From Clostridium arbusti SL206 (GTDB taxonomy: Bacteria > Bacillota > Clostridia > Clostridiales > Clostridiaceae), in the NCBI RefSeq assembly GCF_000246895.1, contig NZ_BAEV01000025.1:1-41073 (forward strand): DNA of 41,073 bases, given 5' to 3'. Shown here in pieces: positions 26,632 through 36,585 of the stretch. The position numbers were made by a program, and so were the translations under genes. The notes under the pieces were generated by a model. The model was not told the origin of the DNA. It saw nothing but the letters and a program-made list of their open reading frames with translations, and did no database searches. Positions within the stretch are counted from its first letter, which is position 1. Every line of letters begins with the position of its first letter.

Positions 26632-27432
26632 TTATTTAGTTACAGACCCATCACCTTTTAGATACTGAGTAACATTATCTGTTACTATTTCAAGCCCTTT
26701 ATCGGTTAAATTATTTATTTGAACATTTGTACCTGTTATATTTGTATTTATATTTGTTTTGTCTTTAATATTATATTTCCATATAAACTTACTAGTTCTG
26801 TTATCAAACCATGGTAACTGACTTATATATGCTATATTATTATCATCAATAAACTTAGGCGATTGCTGCCATATGTAACCAGACTTATCTTTTATTATAC
26901 TATCTTTATTAAAAGTTGTTCCTGTAGTTGACTTATATGAAGTACTTGCACTATCTGAGGAAGTTCCATCTGCATTTACAAGCAACATATTTTGTGTACT
27001 CTTTTCATATAATATTGCCACTGTACTTGATGGATTAATATTAAACTCCATATCCTGATCTTGATTTTGTATATTTGTAATTTTCCTTGTATTTGAACTA
27101 TCATCATATATAACATTTATAGCTTTCCCATCAGGCATATTAACAGCAAATACCTTATCTACTGGCTTTTGCGATTCTTTATTATCTGCTGGTTTTTCAG
27201 CACTCTTACTTGTATCCTCTTTAACTGCTGTGCTCTGTTTTTTATCAGACTGAGCTGCTGGTACTTTTTTTACATTGGCACTATTTTTAGTCCAGTCAGT
27301 TAGTCTGCCACTTGCTAATACTACTATTGCAGCAATTATAACAATAGCACATACTATAATAATAACAGTTCTATTTCTCCTCTTTTTCATTTGTCTTCTA
27401 TACCGATTACTAAAAATACTTGGTTTTGCCAC
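26632..27432 (-). CDS. Membrane-anchored protein of unknown function, propeller-like C-terminus
   Basis: A 266-residue protein. The basic N-terminus (SNRYRRQMKKRRNR) and one membrane segment (about 22-41) are followed by a Lys/Ser/Ala-rich linker (about 50-95) and an exported domain with short beta motifs, such as DDSSNTRKITNIQNQDQ, SPKFIDDNNIAYISQLPWF and KFIWKYNIKD. The pattern resembles a TolB-like propeller fragment. No catalytic residues are recognised. GTG at 27432 is 6 bases after AAGGAGGG. The architecture recalls the propeller-like proteins at 9159 and 11316, without clear sequence identity. Confidence 0.55.
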   Translation of the reverse strand: MAKPSIFSNRYRRQMKKRRNRTVIIIVCAIVIIAAIVVLASGRLTDWTKNSANVKKVPAAQSDKKQSTAVKEDTSKSAEKPADNKESQKPVDKVFAVNMPDGKAINVIYDDSSNTRKITNIQNQDQDMEFNINPSSTVAILYEKSTQNMLLVNADGTSSDSASTSYKSTTGTTFNKDSIIKDKSGYIWQQSPKFIDDNNIAYISQLPWFDNRTSKFIWKYNIKDKTNINTNITGTNVQINNLTDKGLEIVTDNVTQYLKGDGSVTK

Positions 27433-27581
27433 ATTAAACCCTCCTTGCATGAACCATACATCATTTATTATAACTCATTGTTAAAAAATTTAATAATAAT
27501 TTTTTGTATATTAATTATTAAACATATTAAAAAACTGTTAAAGTAAAGTATATTTTAACAGGAAATTACAAATTAAAAATT

Positions 27582-27624
27582 AACACTACCAAAATTATTG
27601 AATTTCAATAGCTTTGATAGTGTT
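27582..27624 (-). terminator. carAB terminator
   Basis: AACACTA/TAGTGTT outer stem with an inner, mostly paired extension (27582-27624), followed on the minus strand by AATTTTTAATTT. Lies about 90 bases beyond carB. The rest of 27433-27711 shows nothing further. Confidence 0.65.
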
Positions 27625-27711
27625 TTCATTGTACTTAATGTAATAATATATTAAGAGTCTAATGCTATTAATAATTTTCTATAATAACCTTCCCCTTTAA
27701 ATAAATATTTA

Positions 27712-30700
27712 TTACATGAAGTATTTATTCATAGGGAAATACTCTACTTCTTTTCCTGACATGTTATAATTTATAGCAGTTATGAATACATTTGCAGTAT
27801 CTATACATGTAAATACTGGTATTCTGTGTTCCGATGCCTTTCTTCTAAGCTTAAAGCCTAAAGTATTGATATTATTTCCTTTAGTTGGTGAATCAATTAT
27901 AAATGCTATCTTGTTGTCAACTAAATTATCTATTATTTCAGCTAGTGGCTTTATATCAGATTTTATACCTTTATTCCTTAAGAACTCACCTGTTCCCTCA
28001 GATGCAATTATATTGAAACCTAGCTCTATATACTTCTTGATTACATCTAAACCCTCTTCTTTATCTATATCATTTAAAGATACATATATATTTCCACCAG
28101 TAGGGATATCATAGTTTGCAGCACAGAATCCCTTGTATACAGCAGCTTCAAAATCTTCATCTACTCCTAATACTTCACCAGTAGATTTCATTTCAGGTCC
28201 TAGATAAGTATCTACATCTACTAACTTTTCATTAGAAAACACTGGTATTTTAACCGCACATAATCTATATTTTTCATTAATTCCAGTTCCATAACCAAGA
28301 TTCTCTAGTTTCTTACCAAGTATTATTTCTACTGCAAGTTTAACCATAGGAACTCCCGTAACTTTACTTAAAATAGGTACTGTTCTTGATGCTCTTGGAT
28401 TTACTTCTATTACATATACATTTTTTCCATCAAAAACATATTGTATATTTACAAGCCCTTTAATATCAAGAGCCTTTACAATCCTTTGTGTATATTCCTT
28501 TAATGTATTTAATACATCTTTTGAAAGTGTTCTAGTAGGATACATTGTTATACTGTCTCCAGAATGTACGCCAGTTCTCTCTACATGCTCCATAATTCCT
28601 GGTATTAAAACATCTTCACCGTCAGAGATTGCATCTACCTCAATTTCAGTTCCTCTTATGTATTTATCTATAAGTACAGGATGTGCCGTAGATAGATTAA
28701 CTGCCTCTTTCATATATTTTTCAAGAGTAGTTTTATCATATACTACTTGCATAGCTCTACCACCAATTACATAAGAAGGTCTTACTATTACCGGATATCC
28801 CAAGACTTCTACTGCTTTATAAGCTGCTTCCATACTTGTTACAGATAATCCCTTTGGTAGTGGTATATCTATATTGTTTAAAAGTTCACTGAACTTTTCT
28901 CTGTCCTCTGCTAAATCTATAGATTTAAATGAAGTCCCAAGAATGTTTATCCCCTTTTTATCAAGCATTTCTGCAAGATTTATTGCAGTTTGACCACCAA
29001 ATTGAACAATTACACCATAAGGTTTTTCTTTATCAATAATATCAAGTACATTATCTATATATAAAGATTCAAAATACAATTTATCCGCTGTATCAAAATC
29101 TGTACTTACTGTTTCTGGATTATTGTTTATAATTATTGATTTATATCCAGCTTCTTTAATTCCCCAGACTCCATGAACACAGCAATAGTCAAATTCAATA
29201 CCTTGACCTATTCTTATAGGACCAGATCCTAAAACTATTATTTTCTTATCATCTGATATTTCATCTTCGTCCTCATCTTCATAACAAGAGTAATAGTATG
29301 GCGTATCTGCTTCAAATTCACCACTACATGTGTCAACCATTTTATATACTGGCTTTATATTATTTTCCACTAAAATATTTGTTATTTTTTCTTCATCTAT
29401 TTCTGTAAGTCTACTGATTTCTTTTACTGTAAATCCAATTTTCTTTGCTTCAATTATATTTTCTCTTGTAGCTTTTTCTTTAAGCTTATTTTCCATATCT
29501 ATTATTACTTTTATGCTATTTAGGAACCATTTGTCTATTTTTGTTATATTGTGTACTTCATCTATAGAGATTCCCTTTCTCATAATTTCTGCTATAGCAA
29601 AAATTCTTTCATCATCCTGTTTCTTTATCTTATTAACAAGCTCATCTACATTTAATGCTTCAAAAGCTTCTATTCTCAAAGCACTAAACTTTCCTTCTAA
29701 GGATGTAACAGCTTTTAAAAGAGCATTGTGGAAAGTTCTATCTATAGCCATTACTTCACCAGTAGCCTTCATCTGTGTACCAAGTGTTCTAAGAGCTGTA
29801 TCAAACTTATTGAAAGGCCATTTTGGTATTTTTACTACACAGTAATCCAGAGCTGGTTCAAAACAAGCACTAGAATTCTTAGTAACATAGTTTTTAAGTT
29901 CATCTAAACTATATCCTATAGCTATTTTAGCTGCAATCTTTGCTATTGGATATCCAGCGGCCTTAGATGCAAGAGCACTAGAACGACTAACTCTAGGATT
30001 TACTTCTATTACTATATAGTTGTTGCTTTTTGGATCTAATGCATATTGAATATTACATCCACCTTCTATTTTAAGGTTTCTTATAATTTTTATAGCTGCA
30101 TTTCTAAGCATTTGGTATTCAGTATCTCTTAGAGTTTGAGAAGGCGCAACAACTATACTATCTCCAGTATGAATTCCAACTGGATCAATATTCTCCATGT
30201 TACATATTATTATACAGTTATCCTTTTTATCTCTAATTACTTCGTATTCAATTTCTTTCCAGCCTGCAACACTTTGCTCTAACAGAATTTGTCCTATAGG
30301 ACTCATTTCAATTCCTCTACTAGATATTTCAAGCAATTCTTCCATATTTTCTGCTATTCCACCACCAGTTCCACCTAAAGTGTATGCTGGTCTTATTATT
30401 ACTGGAAATCCATATTTATTTACAAAATCTACACATTCATCTACCTTAGTTGCAATTATACTTTTAGGTATAGGCTCATTTATTTCCTCCATAAGATTTT
30501 TGAACTCTTCTCTGTCTTCAGCTTTTTTTATAGCTTCACTGTTTACGCCAAGGAGTCTTACATTATACTTTTCAAGAATACCTTCATCTTTTAGTTTCAT
30601 TGCAAGATTAAGTGCAGTTTGGCCACCAAATCCAGCGAGTATGCCGTCCGGTTTTTCTGTTGCTATTATTTTTTCTAAAGCACTTACTGTTAATGGTTCT

Positions 30701-30897
30701 ATATAAACCTTATCTGCTATATGATAATCTGTCATTATAGTGGCAGGATTACTATTTACAAGAACTGTTTCTATTCCCTCTTCCTTTATGGCTTTAATAG
30801 CTTCTGTACCTGAATAATCGAATTCGGCTGCTTGACCGATGATTATCGGACCCGATCCAATAATAAGAGCTTTTTTTATTGTTTTATCTAAAGGCAT
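27712..30897 (-). CDS. carB: Carbamoyl phosphate synthase large subunit
   Basis: A 1061-residue synthetase with the usual internal duplication. The first ATP-grasp half starts MPLDKTIKKALIIGSGP, the second at KKIIVLGSGPIRIGQGIEF, and the C-terminal MGS-like allosteric domain starts near residue 930. It makes carbamoyl phosphate from bicarbonate, ATP and ammonia channelled from CarA. The linker region between the halves carries an acidic stretch YEDEDEDEISDDKK. ATG at 30897 follows TTGGAGGAA; seven further upstream codons are not used. It is 71 bases after carA in the PyrR-controlled transcript. Long antisense ORFs inside are shadows. Confidence 0.96.
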   Translation of the reverse strand: MPLDKTIKKALIIGSGPIIIGQAAEFDYSGTEAIKAIKEEGIETVLVNSNPATIMTDYHIADKVYIEPLTVSALEKIIATEKPDGILAGFGGQTALNLAMKLKDEGILEKYNVRLLGVNSEAIKKAEDREEFKNLMEEINEPIPKSIIATKVDECVDFVNKYGFPVIIRPAYTLGGTGGGIAENMEELLEISSRGIEMSPIGQILLEQSVAGWKEIEYEVIRDKKDNCIIICNMENIDPVGIHTGDSIVVAPSQTLRDTEYQMLRNAAIKIIRNLKIEGGCNIQYALDPKSNNYIVIEVNPRVSRSSALASKAAGYPIAKIAAKIAIGYSLDELKNYVTKNSSACFEPALDYCVVKIPKWPFNKFDTALRTLGTQMKATGEVMAIDRTFHNALLKAVTSLEGKFSALRIEAFEALNVDELVNKIKKQDDERIFAIAEIMRKGISIDEVHNITKIDKWFLNSIKVIIDMENKLKEKATRENIIEAKKIGFTVKEISRLTEIDEEKITNILVENNIKPVYKMVDTCSGEFEADTPYYYSCYEDEDEDEISDDKKIIVLGSGPIRIGQGIEFDYCCVHGVWGIKEAGYKSIIINNNPETVSTDFDTADKLYFESLYIDNVLDIIDKEKPYGVIVQFGGQTAINLAEMLDKKGINILGTSFKSIDLAEDREKFSELLNNIDIPLPKGLSVTSMEAAYKAVEVLGYPVIVRPSYVIGGRAMQVVYDKTTLEKYMKEAVNLSTAHPVLIDKYIRGTEIEVDAISDGEDVLIPGIMEHVERTGVHSGDSITMYPTRTLSKDVLNTLKEYTQRIVKALDIKGLVNIQYVFDGKNVYVIEVNPRASRTVPILSKVTGVPMVKLAVEIILGKKLENLGYGTGINEKYRLCAVKIPVFSNEKLVDVDTYLGPEMKSTGEVLGVDEDFEAAVYKGFCAANYDIPTGGNIYVSLNDIDKEEGLDVIKKYIELGFNIIASEGTGEFLRNKGIKSDIKPLAEIIDNLVDNKIAFIIDSPTKGNNINTLGFKLRRKASEHRIPVFTCIDTANVFITAINYNMSGKEVEYFPMNKYFM

Positions 30898-30968
30898 ATT
30901 TGTTTCCTCCAAAATCATTAGTATTATTAGTCATTTTAAAATAATAAGTTAAGAATACACTATTTTAA

Positions 30969-32054
30969 TTACATTGCTTCGTCATTAATTGCTCCATCCA
31001 TAATAGTTAGAAATTTGTCAAATAAGTATGCTGTATCTATTGGCCCCGGTGCTCCTTCTGGATGGAATTGTACTGAAAAAACTGGTAAGGATTTATGTTT
31101 CATTCCTTCAACAGTGTTGTCATTAAGATTTCTATGAGTAACTACCATACCCTTATTTTCTATACTTTTTTCATCTACTGAATATCCGTGATTTTGAGAA
31201 GTTATATATGCTTTATCTCTCTCTATGTCATAGATTCCATGGTTTCCACCTCTATGACCAAACTTTAATTTGTATGTGTCTCCACCTACAGCTAATGCCA
31301 ATATCTGATGTCCAAGACATATTCCAAAGGTAGGCAATGATTTGATTAATTGCTTTACGGTTTCTACAGTTTCCGGTATTTCTTTTGGATCTCCTGGTCC
31401 ATTACTTAAGAATAATCCATCTGGTTTTATCTCCATAATATCATTATAGGTTGCATCATAGGGGAATATTGTTATGTCGCAATTTCTTTGTTTTAAGTTT
31501 TCAATTATGTTTTGCTTAGCACCAAAATCCATTAATGCAACTTTAAAACCTGTTCCAGGAATATGTTTAACTTCCTTTGGGCTTACCTCTTTTACATAAC
31601 TTTTACTAAGCTTTGTTTTATCCATAATTTCTTTTAACTTGTCAATAGATAATTCTTCATTTGATATTATGCACTTTGTAGCTCCACCACTTCTTATTTT
31701 TTTTGTAATTGATCTAGTATCAACATTACAAATTCCAACTATATTCATATCTTTAAGCATTGTATCTAAACTGGCTTCATTCATATAGTTTGATGGAATA
31801 TCACTTACTGATTTTACAATAAATCCTTTAGCATATACTTTTTCTGATTCACTTTCAAAACTATTTGTTCCATAATTTCCGATTAAAGGATATGTCATAT
31901 TTATTATTTGACCTGCATAGGATGGGTCTGTAAGTACCTCCTGATATCCTGTCATGCAAGTATTAAAAACTAATTCACCAACAGATGTACCAATTTTTCC
32001 AAAACCTTCACCGCTGTATATCGTACCATCTTCTAAATATAATATTCCTTTCAT
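30969..32054 (-). CDS. carA: Carbamoyl phosphate synthase small (glutaminase) subunit
   Basis: A 361-residue class I glutamine amidotransferase subunit. The N-terminal CPSase domain starts MKGILYLEDGTIYSGEGFG. The amidotransferase domain has catalytic Cys246 in FGICLGHQ and the His/Glu pair in VQFHPEGAPGP. It hydrolyses glutamine and passes ammonia to CarB. ATG at 32054 follows GAGGTG by 6 bases; GTG three codons earlier overlaps that site. The leader upstream contains a PyrR-type attenuator, so expression should fall when UMP is abundant. Confidence 0.96.
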   Translation of the reverse strand: MKGILYLEDGTIYSGEGFGKIGTSVGELVFNTCMTGYQEVLTDPSYAGQIINMTYPLIGNYGTNSFESESEKVYAKGFIVKSVSDIPSNYMNEASLDTMLKDMNIVGICNVDTRSITKKIRSGGATKCIISNEELSIDKLKEIMDKTKLSKSYVKEVSPKEVKHIPGTGFKVALMDFGAKQNIIENLKQRNCDITIFPYDATYNDIMEIKPDGLFLSNGPGDPKEIPETVETVKQLIKSLPTFGICLGHQILALAVGGDTYKLKFGHRGGNHGIYDIERDKAYITSQNHGYSVDEKSIENKGMVVTHRNLNDNTVEGMKHKSLPVFSVQFHPEGAPGPIDTAYLFDKFLTIMDGAINDEAM

Positions 32055-32185
32055 ATAATACACCTCTTCTTTATATTAAAACATCATTATTAATATTTAT
32101 ACACTTTTTTTTATATTTATTCATAGATTAGCATAAGTTTATTTTGTCTGTCAACTCAAACTTACACATGTATGATACCTTTTTA

Positions 32186-32317
32186 TAAAAATAGAGCCTT
32201 CTACTATGGCAGAAGGCTCTTGCATACAAAAACAAAGCTATACATATAATAATGTTGCTTTTTTTATCCAGTATATACAATTTCACCTTTTCAGCCTCTC
32301 TGGACCAAATTTAAAGG
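32186..32317 (-). promoter_or_regulatory. PyrR-dependent attenuator of carAB
   Basis: A 32-base PyrR loop at 32286-32317 on the minus strand contains GGTCCAGAGAGGCT between CCTTT and AAAGG ends. An intrinsic terminator follows: AGAGCCTTCT/AGAAGGCTCT at 32193-32220, then ATTTTTAT. This is the known anti-antiterminator layout in which PyrR-UMP promotes termination. Confidence 0.85.
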
Positions 32318-32340
32318 TCATATTTAATTTTCTATATAAT

Positions 32341-32369
32341 ATAATACACCATAATTATATATATATCAA
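32341..32369 (-). promoter_or_regulatory. carAB promoter
   Basis: On the minus strand TTGATA (32364-32369), a 17-base spacer and TATTAT (32341-32346), just upstream of the PyrR loop. In 32370-32452 I see nothing else. Confidence 0.6.
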
Positions 32370-32452
32370 TTATTTATTTTTAATTTTATGCATCTAAAAA
32401 AATAACCATTTAATATGCCAATCTATCATCCTATTATTTATTTTTCTATCTT

Positions 32453-33970
32453 CTATTGACCTTTTAGCCATTTATTAAAGTAATTATTCCAATTTTCACC
32501 TGTAATTTCATTTACTACTCCTATAAAATCCTCAGTAGTAGTAATCCTATATTTATATCTGCTATAATACGTTTGAATTATTTTAAAGAATTCTTCATCA
32601 CCAATTTTTTCTCTTAAATCATCCAGCATTACGGCACCTTTATAATATACTAACGTAGAGTACTCTATATCATCTTTAAAATCCTGTACTGGCTTTAATA
32701 TTACATTTTTATCAGGATTCACTTTAGAATAAATATTATAGTAATCCTTTAACCTTAAGAAATCGACTCTGCTACTTTTTACACTTTCATTGTATATATT
32801 TTCAGAATAACATGCAAAACTTTCATCTAGCCATGCCTCATTTACTTCATCATCACCTATAACTCCATACCACCACTGATGAGCAGTTTCATGAACTACA
32901 ATTGATTCATAGTAGCCACTTTTTTTATAAGATGGATCATTAGATATAAAAACTATTCCAGGATACTCCATGCCAGTTAAAAAACTGCTTTCTGCCACTG
33001 AATAGGTTTTGTATGGATATTTACCAAAGAATTTATTAAAAGTCTTTATAGAATTCTTTGCATAATTCATCTCATAGGAAAGTTCTGAATCCGTTCCAAG
33101 TCCATAACATTTTATATTTATTCCGTCTACTTTTTCCTCTTTAACTTTAAATTTATTACTGGTAGTAAAAGCAAAATCTCTTACATTTTCCTCACTAAAA
33201 GAATAGGTCTTTAAATTATTCTTAATCTTTTCCTTGCCGGCTTCACCTGTAGATGCTACTATGTAATCCTTTGGTACAGTTACATCTACCTTATAATTAG
33301 ACACTGTGCTATAAAAAGGATCTCCCATGCTATAATAAGAATCTAAATGCCATCCCTTATTATCATATTCTGCTGCTATTGGATACCAATTTCCAAAATT
33401 ATAGGATGTATCATAGTAACTTAACCTGTCTTTACCCTTTGGAATCTTCACTATGAAATCCAAACTTAAATCTACTTTTTTACCCGGTTTAAGTTCTTTT
33501 TCTAATGGAATTCTTAAAATTGTTTTATCTTTTCCACTTATCTCAAAATCAGATGGTTTTCCATTTGTGCATACATCTTTTATATCAATACTTCCCGCAC
33601 TAAACCCTTCTGGAAAAGTTTGATTGAATCCAAATTGAGATGGTGTAGTAGCTCTCTCTTTATATGCATTAGGATAAACATGAAAATACACTTCTTTAAG
33701 AGGCACTTTACTTTTATTTACATAAATTAATTTTTCCTTTCCAGTTAAAGTTTTAAGTTTAGTATCCAATTTCACATCTAATTTATACTGATTTTTCAAA
33801 AAATCAATTTTTGTACTGCTCTCCTGTGCAGGCTTTATTAAATTTATGTTTTTTACTGCTGGGCTACTGGGATTGAATACTTGAGCACTTCGATTTTCAT
33901 TTCCACATCCTGCTATTAATAACATTATAACTGCAAATACACATATAATACTCCATATCTTTTTCATCAT
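32453..33970 (-). CDS. M1-family metallopeptidase lipoprotein
   Basis: A 505-residue exported aminopeptidase-like enzyme. A lipoprotein signal peptide (MMKKIWS..., hydrophobic core, lipobox LIAGC with Cys22) anchors it to the outer face of the membrane. The substrate-recognition motif is GMEYPG (about 333-338). The zinc motif is HETAHQWW (His360, Glu361, His364) with the downstream ligand Glu383 in WLDES. It lacks the C-terminal helical domain of full-length aminopeptidase N. It probably trims peptides outside the cell. ATG at 33970 is 7 bases after AGGAGG. It lies between the two pyr transcripts but has no visible link to pyrimidines. Confidence 0.87.
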   Translation of the reverse strand: MMKKIWSIICVFAVIMLLIAGCGNENRSAQVFNPSSPAVKNINLIKPAQESSTKIDFLKNQYKLDVKLDTKLKTLTGKEKLIYVNKSKVPLKEVYFHVYPNAYKERATTPSQFGFNQTFPEGFSAGSIDIKDVCTNGKPSDFEISGKDKTILRIPLEKELKPGKKVDLSLDFIVKIPKGKDRLSYYDTSYNFGNWYPIAAEYDNKGWHLDSYYSMGDPFYSTVSNYKVDVTVPKDYIVASTGEAGKEKIKNNLKTYSFSEENVRDFAFTTSNKFKVKEEKVDGINIKCYGLGTDSELSYEMNYAKNSIKTFNKFFGKYPYKTYSVAESSFLTGMEYPGIVFISNDPSYKKSGYYESIVVHETAHQWWYGVIGDDEVNEAWLDESFACYSENIYNESVKSSRVDFLRLKDYYNIYSKVNPDKNVILKPVQDFKDDIEYSTLVYYKGAVMLDDLREKIGDEEFFKIIQTYYSRYKYRITTTEDFIGVVNEITGENWNNYFNKWLKGQ

Positions 33971-34069
33971 AAACATTCCTCCTGAATGAAAGTTTATGTA
34001 AAATTCAATCATATCATACAGATTAATTTATTTTTTATTTCGCCGCTATTTACTGACTGCATTCATCCA

Positions 34070-34101
34070 AAAAAAATAGTGGTAGACCGAAATCTACCAC
34101 T
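34070..34101 (-). terminator. Terminator of the pyr operon
   Basis: AGTGGTAGA/TCTACCACT (34078-34086 with 34093-34101), loop of 6, followed on the minus strand by ATTTTTTTT. Lies about 45 bases beyond pyrE. Confidence 0.85.
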
Positions 34102-34147
34102 TTAAATATTTAAAAAGTTCTTAAATTTTTATTGAAAACTATATCAA

Positions 34148-34729
34148 TTAAACTATATTTCTACTACCTGGTTTTATGTACTCTAATCCCTTTGCGCAAA
34201 GAGGGCAATTCTCTTTTTCATAGCTTTCTATTTCAAGCTTAACAGCACTATATATAGGGAATTCAGTTTTTACATCCTTGGTTCTTCTGTCAACTATACA
34301 GCATAGAGCAACTACTTCTGCTCCAAGCTTTCTTAAAATATCCACTACTTCAAGAGAAGACTTCCCTGTAGTAATAACATCTTCTGAAATTATTACTTTA
34401 TCTCCTTTTTTTACTTCAAACCCTCTTTTAATAGTCATTTTCCCGTCTACTCTCTCAGCAAAAATTCCAGGTTTGCCTGTTTGCCTTGCTAATTCATAAG
34501 AGACTAATACTCCTCCCATAGCAGGTCCAACGATTATATCAAAATCTACATCCTTTATTTTATCTGTAATTACGCTTATAACTTTTGCAGCCTTATCTGG
34601 ATGTTGTAACAATTTAGCACATTGACAATATTTTTCGCTATGTCTTCCTGATGATAATAAAAAATGACCCTCTAAAAGTGCTTCTGATTCTCTTAAGATT
34701 TCTATGACCTTGCTTTCTGTATTTTCCAT
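34148..34729 (-). CDS. pyrE: Orotate phosphoribosyltransferase
   Basis: A 193-residue type I phosphoribosyltransferase converting orotate and PRPP to OMP. The PRPP motif [13 protein letters not shown] is at 113-124, with [10 protein letters not shown] near residues 25-34 for orotate. The length is slightly below the enteric enzyme and typical for clostridial members. Last gene of the pyr operon, 50 bases after pyrD, with GGAGAG before the ATG. A Cys-rich C-terminus (CPLCAK) is visible, possibly incidental. Confidence 0.94.
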   Translation of the reverse strand: MENTESKVIEILRESEALLEGHFLLSSGRHSEKYCQCAKLLQHPDKAAKVISVITDKIKDVDFDIIVGPAMGGVLVSYELARQTGKPGIFAERVDGKMTIKRGFEVKKGDKVIISEDVITTGKSSLEVVDILRKLGAEVVALCCIVDRRTKDVKTEFPIYSAVKLEIESYEKENCPLCAKGLEYIKPGSRNIV

Positions 34730-34779
34730 AATTATACACTCTCCTTAGTTATATTATAAATAATTTTCTTTTAAATAGT

Positions 34780-35679
34780 CTATTTAATTATACCTGTTAT
34801 TTCTGACAAATTCTTTATTCCTTCTTTTTTCATGAATTTTTCAATATCATCTATTATATCAAGACATATATCTGGCTTCATGAAATTAGCTGTTCCAACC
34901 TGTACTGCTGTTGCTCCTGCCATAATAAATTCTAAAGCATCTTTTCCACTAGATATTCCACCCATACCAACTACAGGTACATCTACAGCCTTTGCAACTT
35001 CATATACCATTCTTAAAGCTATTGGTTTTATACAAGGACCCGAAAGACCTGCACTTATATTATCAAATACAGGTTTTCTTTTATTTATGTCAATTGCCAT
35101 TGCCTTAAAAGTGTTAACTAAAGATATGGAATCAGCCCCTGCCTCAGTACATTTAACAGCCATGTCTACTATATCTTCTGCATTTGGTGATAATTTTACC
35201 ATAAGAGGTTTATGACATAGTTTTCTAACTTTGCTAACTACATCAAAGGCAACCTTTGACTTTATACCAAAAGCCATACCACCATGTTTCACATTTGGAC
35301 AAGAAATATTAAGTTCTATAATGTCAACATCTGTCTTATCTAATAATTCTATACCCTTCTCATAGTCTTGTGTAGTTCCACCGCCTAAATTAGCTATTAC
35401 AACTGTATTAAGTTTTTTCATATCCTGAAGCTCTTCTTTTATGAAATGCTCAACTCCTGGGTTTTGAAGACCTACACTATTCATTATACCGCTAGCCACT
35501 TCATAAATTCTCATGCCATCATTTCCTTCTTTAGGATTAATAGTTAATCCCTTTGAAGAAATACCACCAAGCTTCCCTACATTAAAATAATTAATGTACT
35601 CATTTCCAAAACCAAAAGTTCCAGAAGCCGCTATTACAGGATTTTTAAAATTCACTCCACAAATGCTAACATTAGTCAT
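34780..35679 (-). CDS. pyrD: Dihydroorotate dehydrogenase B, catalytic subunit
   Basis: A 299-residue class 1B FMN enzyme (PyrDB) oxidising dihydroorotate to orotate. The active-site base is Cys127 in [15 protein letters not shown]-binding segments are [11 protein letters not shown] and [13 protein letters not shown]. It works as a complex with PyrK, which passes electrons to NAD. Its ATG overlaps the pyrK stop by 8 bases (ATGACTAA), implying coupled translation and balanced subunits. Confidence 0.95.
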   Translation of the reverse strand: MTNVSICGVNFKNPVIAASGTFGFGNEYINYFNVGKLGGISSKGLTINPKEGNDGMRIYEVASGIMNSVGLQNPGVEHFIKEELQDMKKLNTVVIANLGGGTTQDYEKGIELLDKTDVDIIELNISCPNVKHGGMAFGIKSKVAFDVVSKVRKLCHKPLMVKLSPNAEDIVDMAVKCTEAGADSISLVNTFKAMAIDINKRKPVFDNISAGLSGPCIKPIALRMVYEVAKAVDVPVVGMGGISSGKDALEFIMAGATAVQVGTANFMKPDICLDIIDDIEKFMKKEGIKNLSEITGIIK

Positions 35680-36412
35680 TTAACACAAGCTCCTCTCCTA
35701 AAAATACAGGTCCCTCTTTACAAGACCTCTTTCTTCCATCCTTAGTTTTGCAGGTACATACAAGACATGCCCCAATTCCACATGCCATTCTGTTTTCCAT
35801 AGATACATATAATGGTATATCTTTCTCATTACACATTTTTATTACTTTTGCCATCATTATTTCTGGACCACAACAGACAACCACATCGTATTTTTCCACA
35901 TTAAGTATATCTGTAACAAAACCTTTATGTCCAACCTCGCCATTTTCTGTGGATAAATAAAAGTTATTAACATATTTTTCCACATTATCCACAGTTCTGC
36001 TACTATTTCTAAAACCTGCATATAAATCTACCGAACAATTTTTTAATTCTTTTGATAAGTAGAGCATAGGTGCTATTCCTATCCCTCCAGCTACTAATGC
36101 AACTTTTCCATGTATCTTTTCTAAATCAAAGCCATTTCCTAAAGGTCCAGTAAGTTTTATCTCATCACCTTTTTTTAATCTAGCTAATATTTCTGTACCT
36201 CTTCCAAATGTTCTATATAGAAACTTTATTTTCTCTGAGTCTTTATCATATATACTTATAGGTCTAGACAATACGGGCTCAATATCCCAAGCCCTTAATA
36301 AATAAAATTGACCAGGTCTTCCTTCAAAATTTCCCTCTATAGTAATTTCATATATATCATCTTCTATTTTTTCATTGCTATATACACTTTTCACCATATA
36401 TTTTTCGCTCAT
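35672..36412 (-). CDS. pyrK: Dihydroorotate dehydrogenase B, electron transfer subunit
   Basis: A 246-residue FAD and [2Fe-2S] protein. FAD binding is at RPISIYD (50-56), NAD-binding at [11 protein letters not shown], and the cluster Cys are 211, 216, 219 and 231 in [12 protein letters not shown] and SCKEG. It links PyrD to NAD. ATG at 36412 follows GGAGGAAA. A hairpin repeat (36454-36585) separates it from pyrF, so this internal junction of the operon holds a large RNA structure. Confidence 0.95.
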   Translation of the reverse strand: MSEKYMVKSVYSNEKIEDDIYEITIEGNFEGRPGQFYLLRAWDIEPVLSRPISIYDKDSEKIKFLYRTFGRGTEILARLKKGDEIKLTGPLGNGFDLEKIHGKVALVAGGIGIAPMLYLSKELKNCSVDLYAGFRNSSRTVDNVEKYVNNFYLSTENGEVGHKGFVTDILNVEKYDVVVCCGPEIMMAKVIKMCNEKDIPLYVSMENRMACGIGACLVCTCKTKDGRKRSCKEGPVFLGEELVLND

Positions 36413-36453
36413 GAATTTCCTCCAAACTCCATATTTCTAACCTATGTTTTTTA

Positions 36454-36585
36454 AGGCATATGAAAATTAATACTAAGTGGAAGATGCCACGTATATTTTC
36501 AATTCAACAAAAAACAGATTCTGTTGATGCAATAGAATTGAAAATAGACTAGCATACTCACTTATTTATTTTTTGAATATGACCT
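36454..36585 (+). repeat. Hairpin repeat, copy D (132 bp), inside the pyr operon
   Basis: Same ends (AGGCATATGAAAA...TTTGAATATGACCT) and stems as the 160-bp family, but the tip hairpins are shortened. Relative to A it has paired changes keeping stems: TTTTCAATT/AATTGAAAA, where A has TTTTGAATT/AATTCAAAA, and AAGTG/CACTT. The last seven pyrF codons and its stop (36562-36585) are within it. Confidence 0.85.

Noticed and set aside
29330-29845. 171-codon open frame on the plus strand inside carB
   Set aside because: It is antisense to a fully conserved part of carB, has hydrophobic low-complexity translation typical of antisense frames, and lacks a ribosome site.
30197-30706. 169-codon plus-strand open frame inside carB
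   Set aside because: Shadow of the first ATP-grasp half of carB; no start signal and no recognisable domain.
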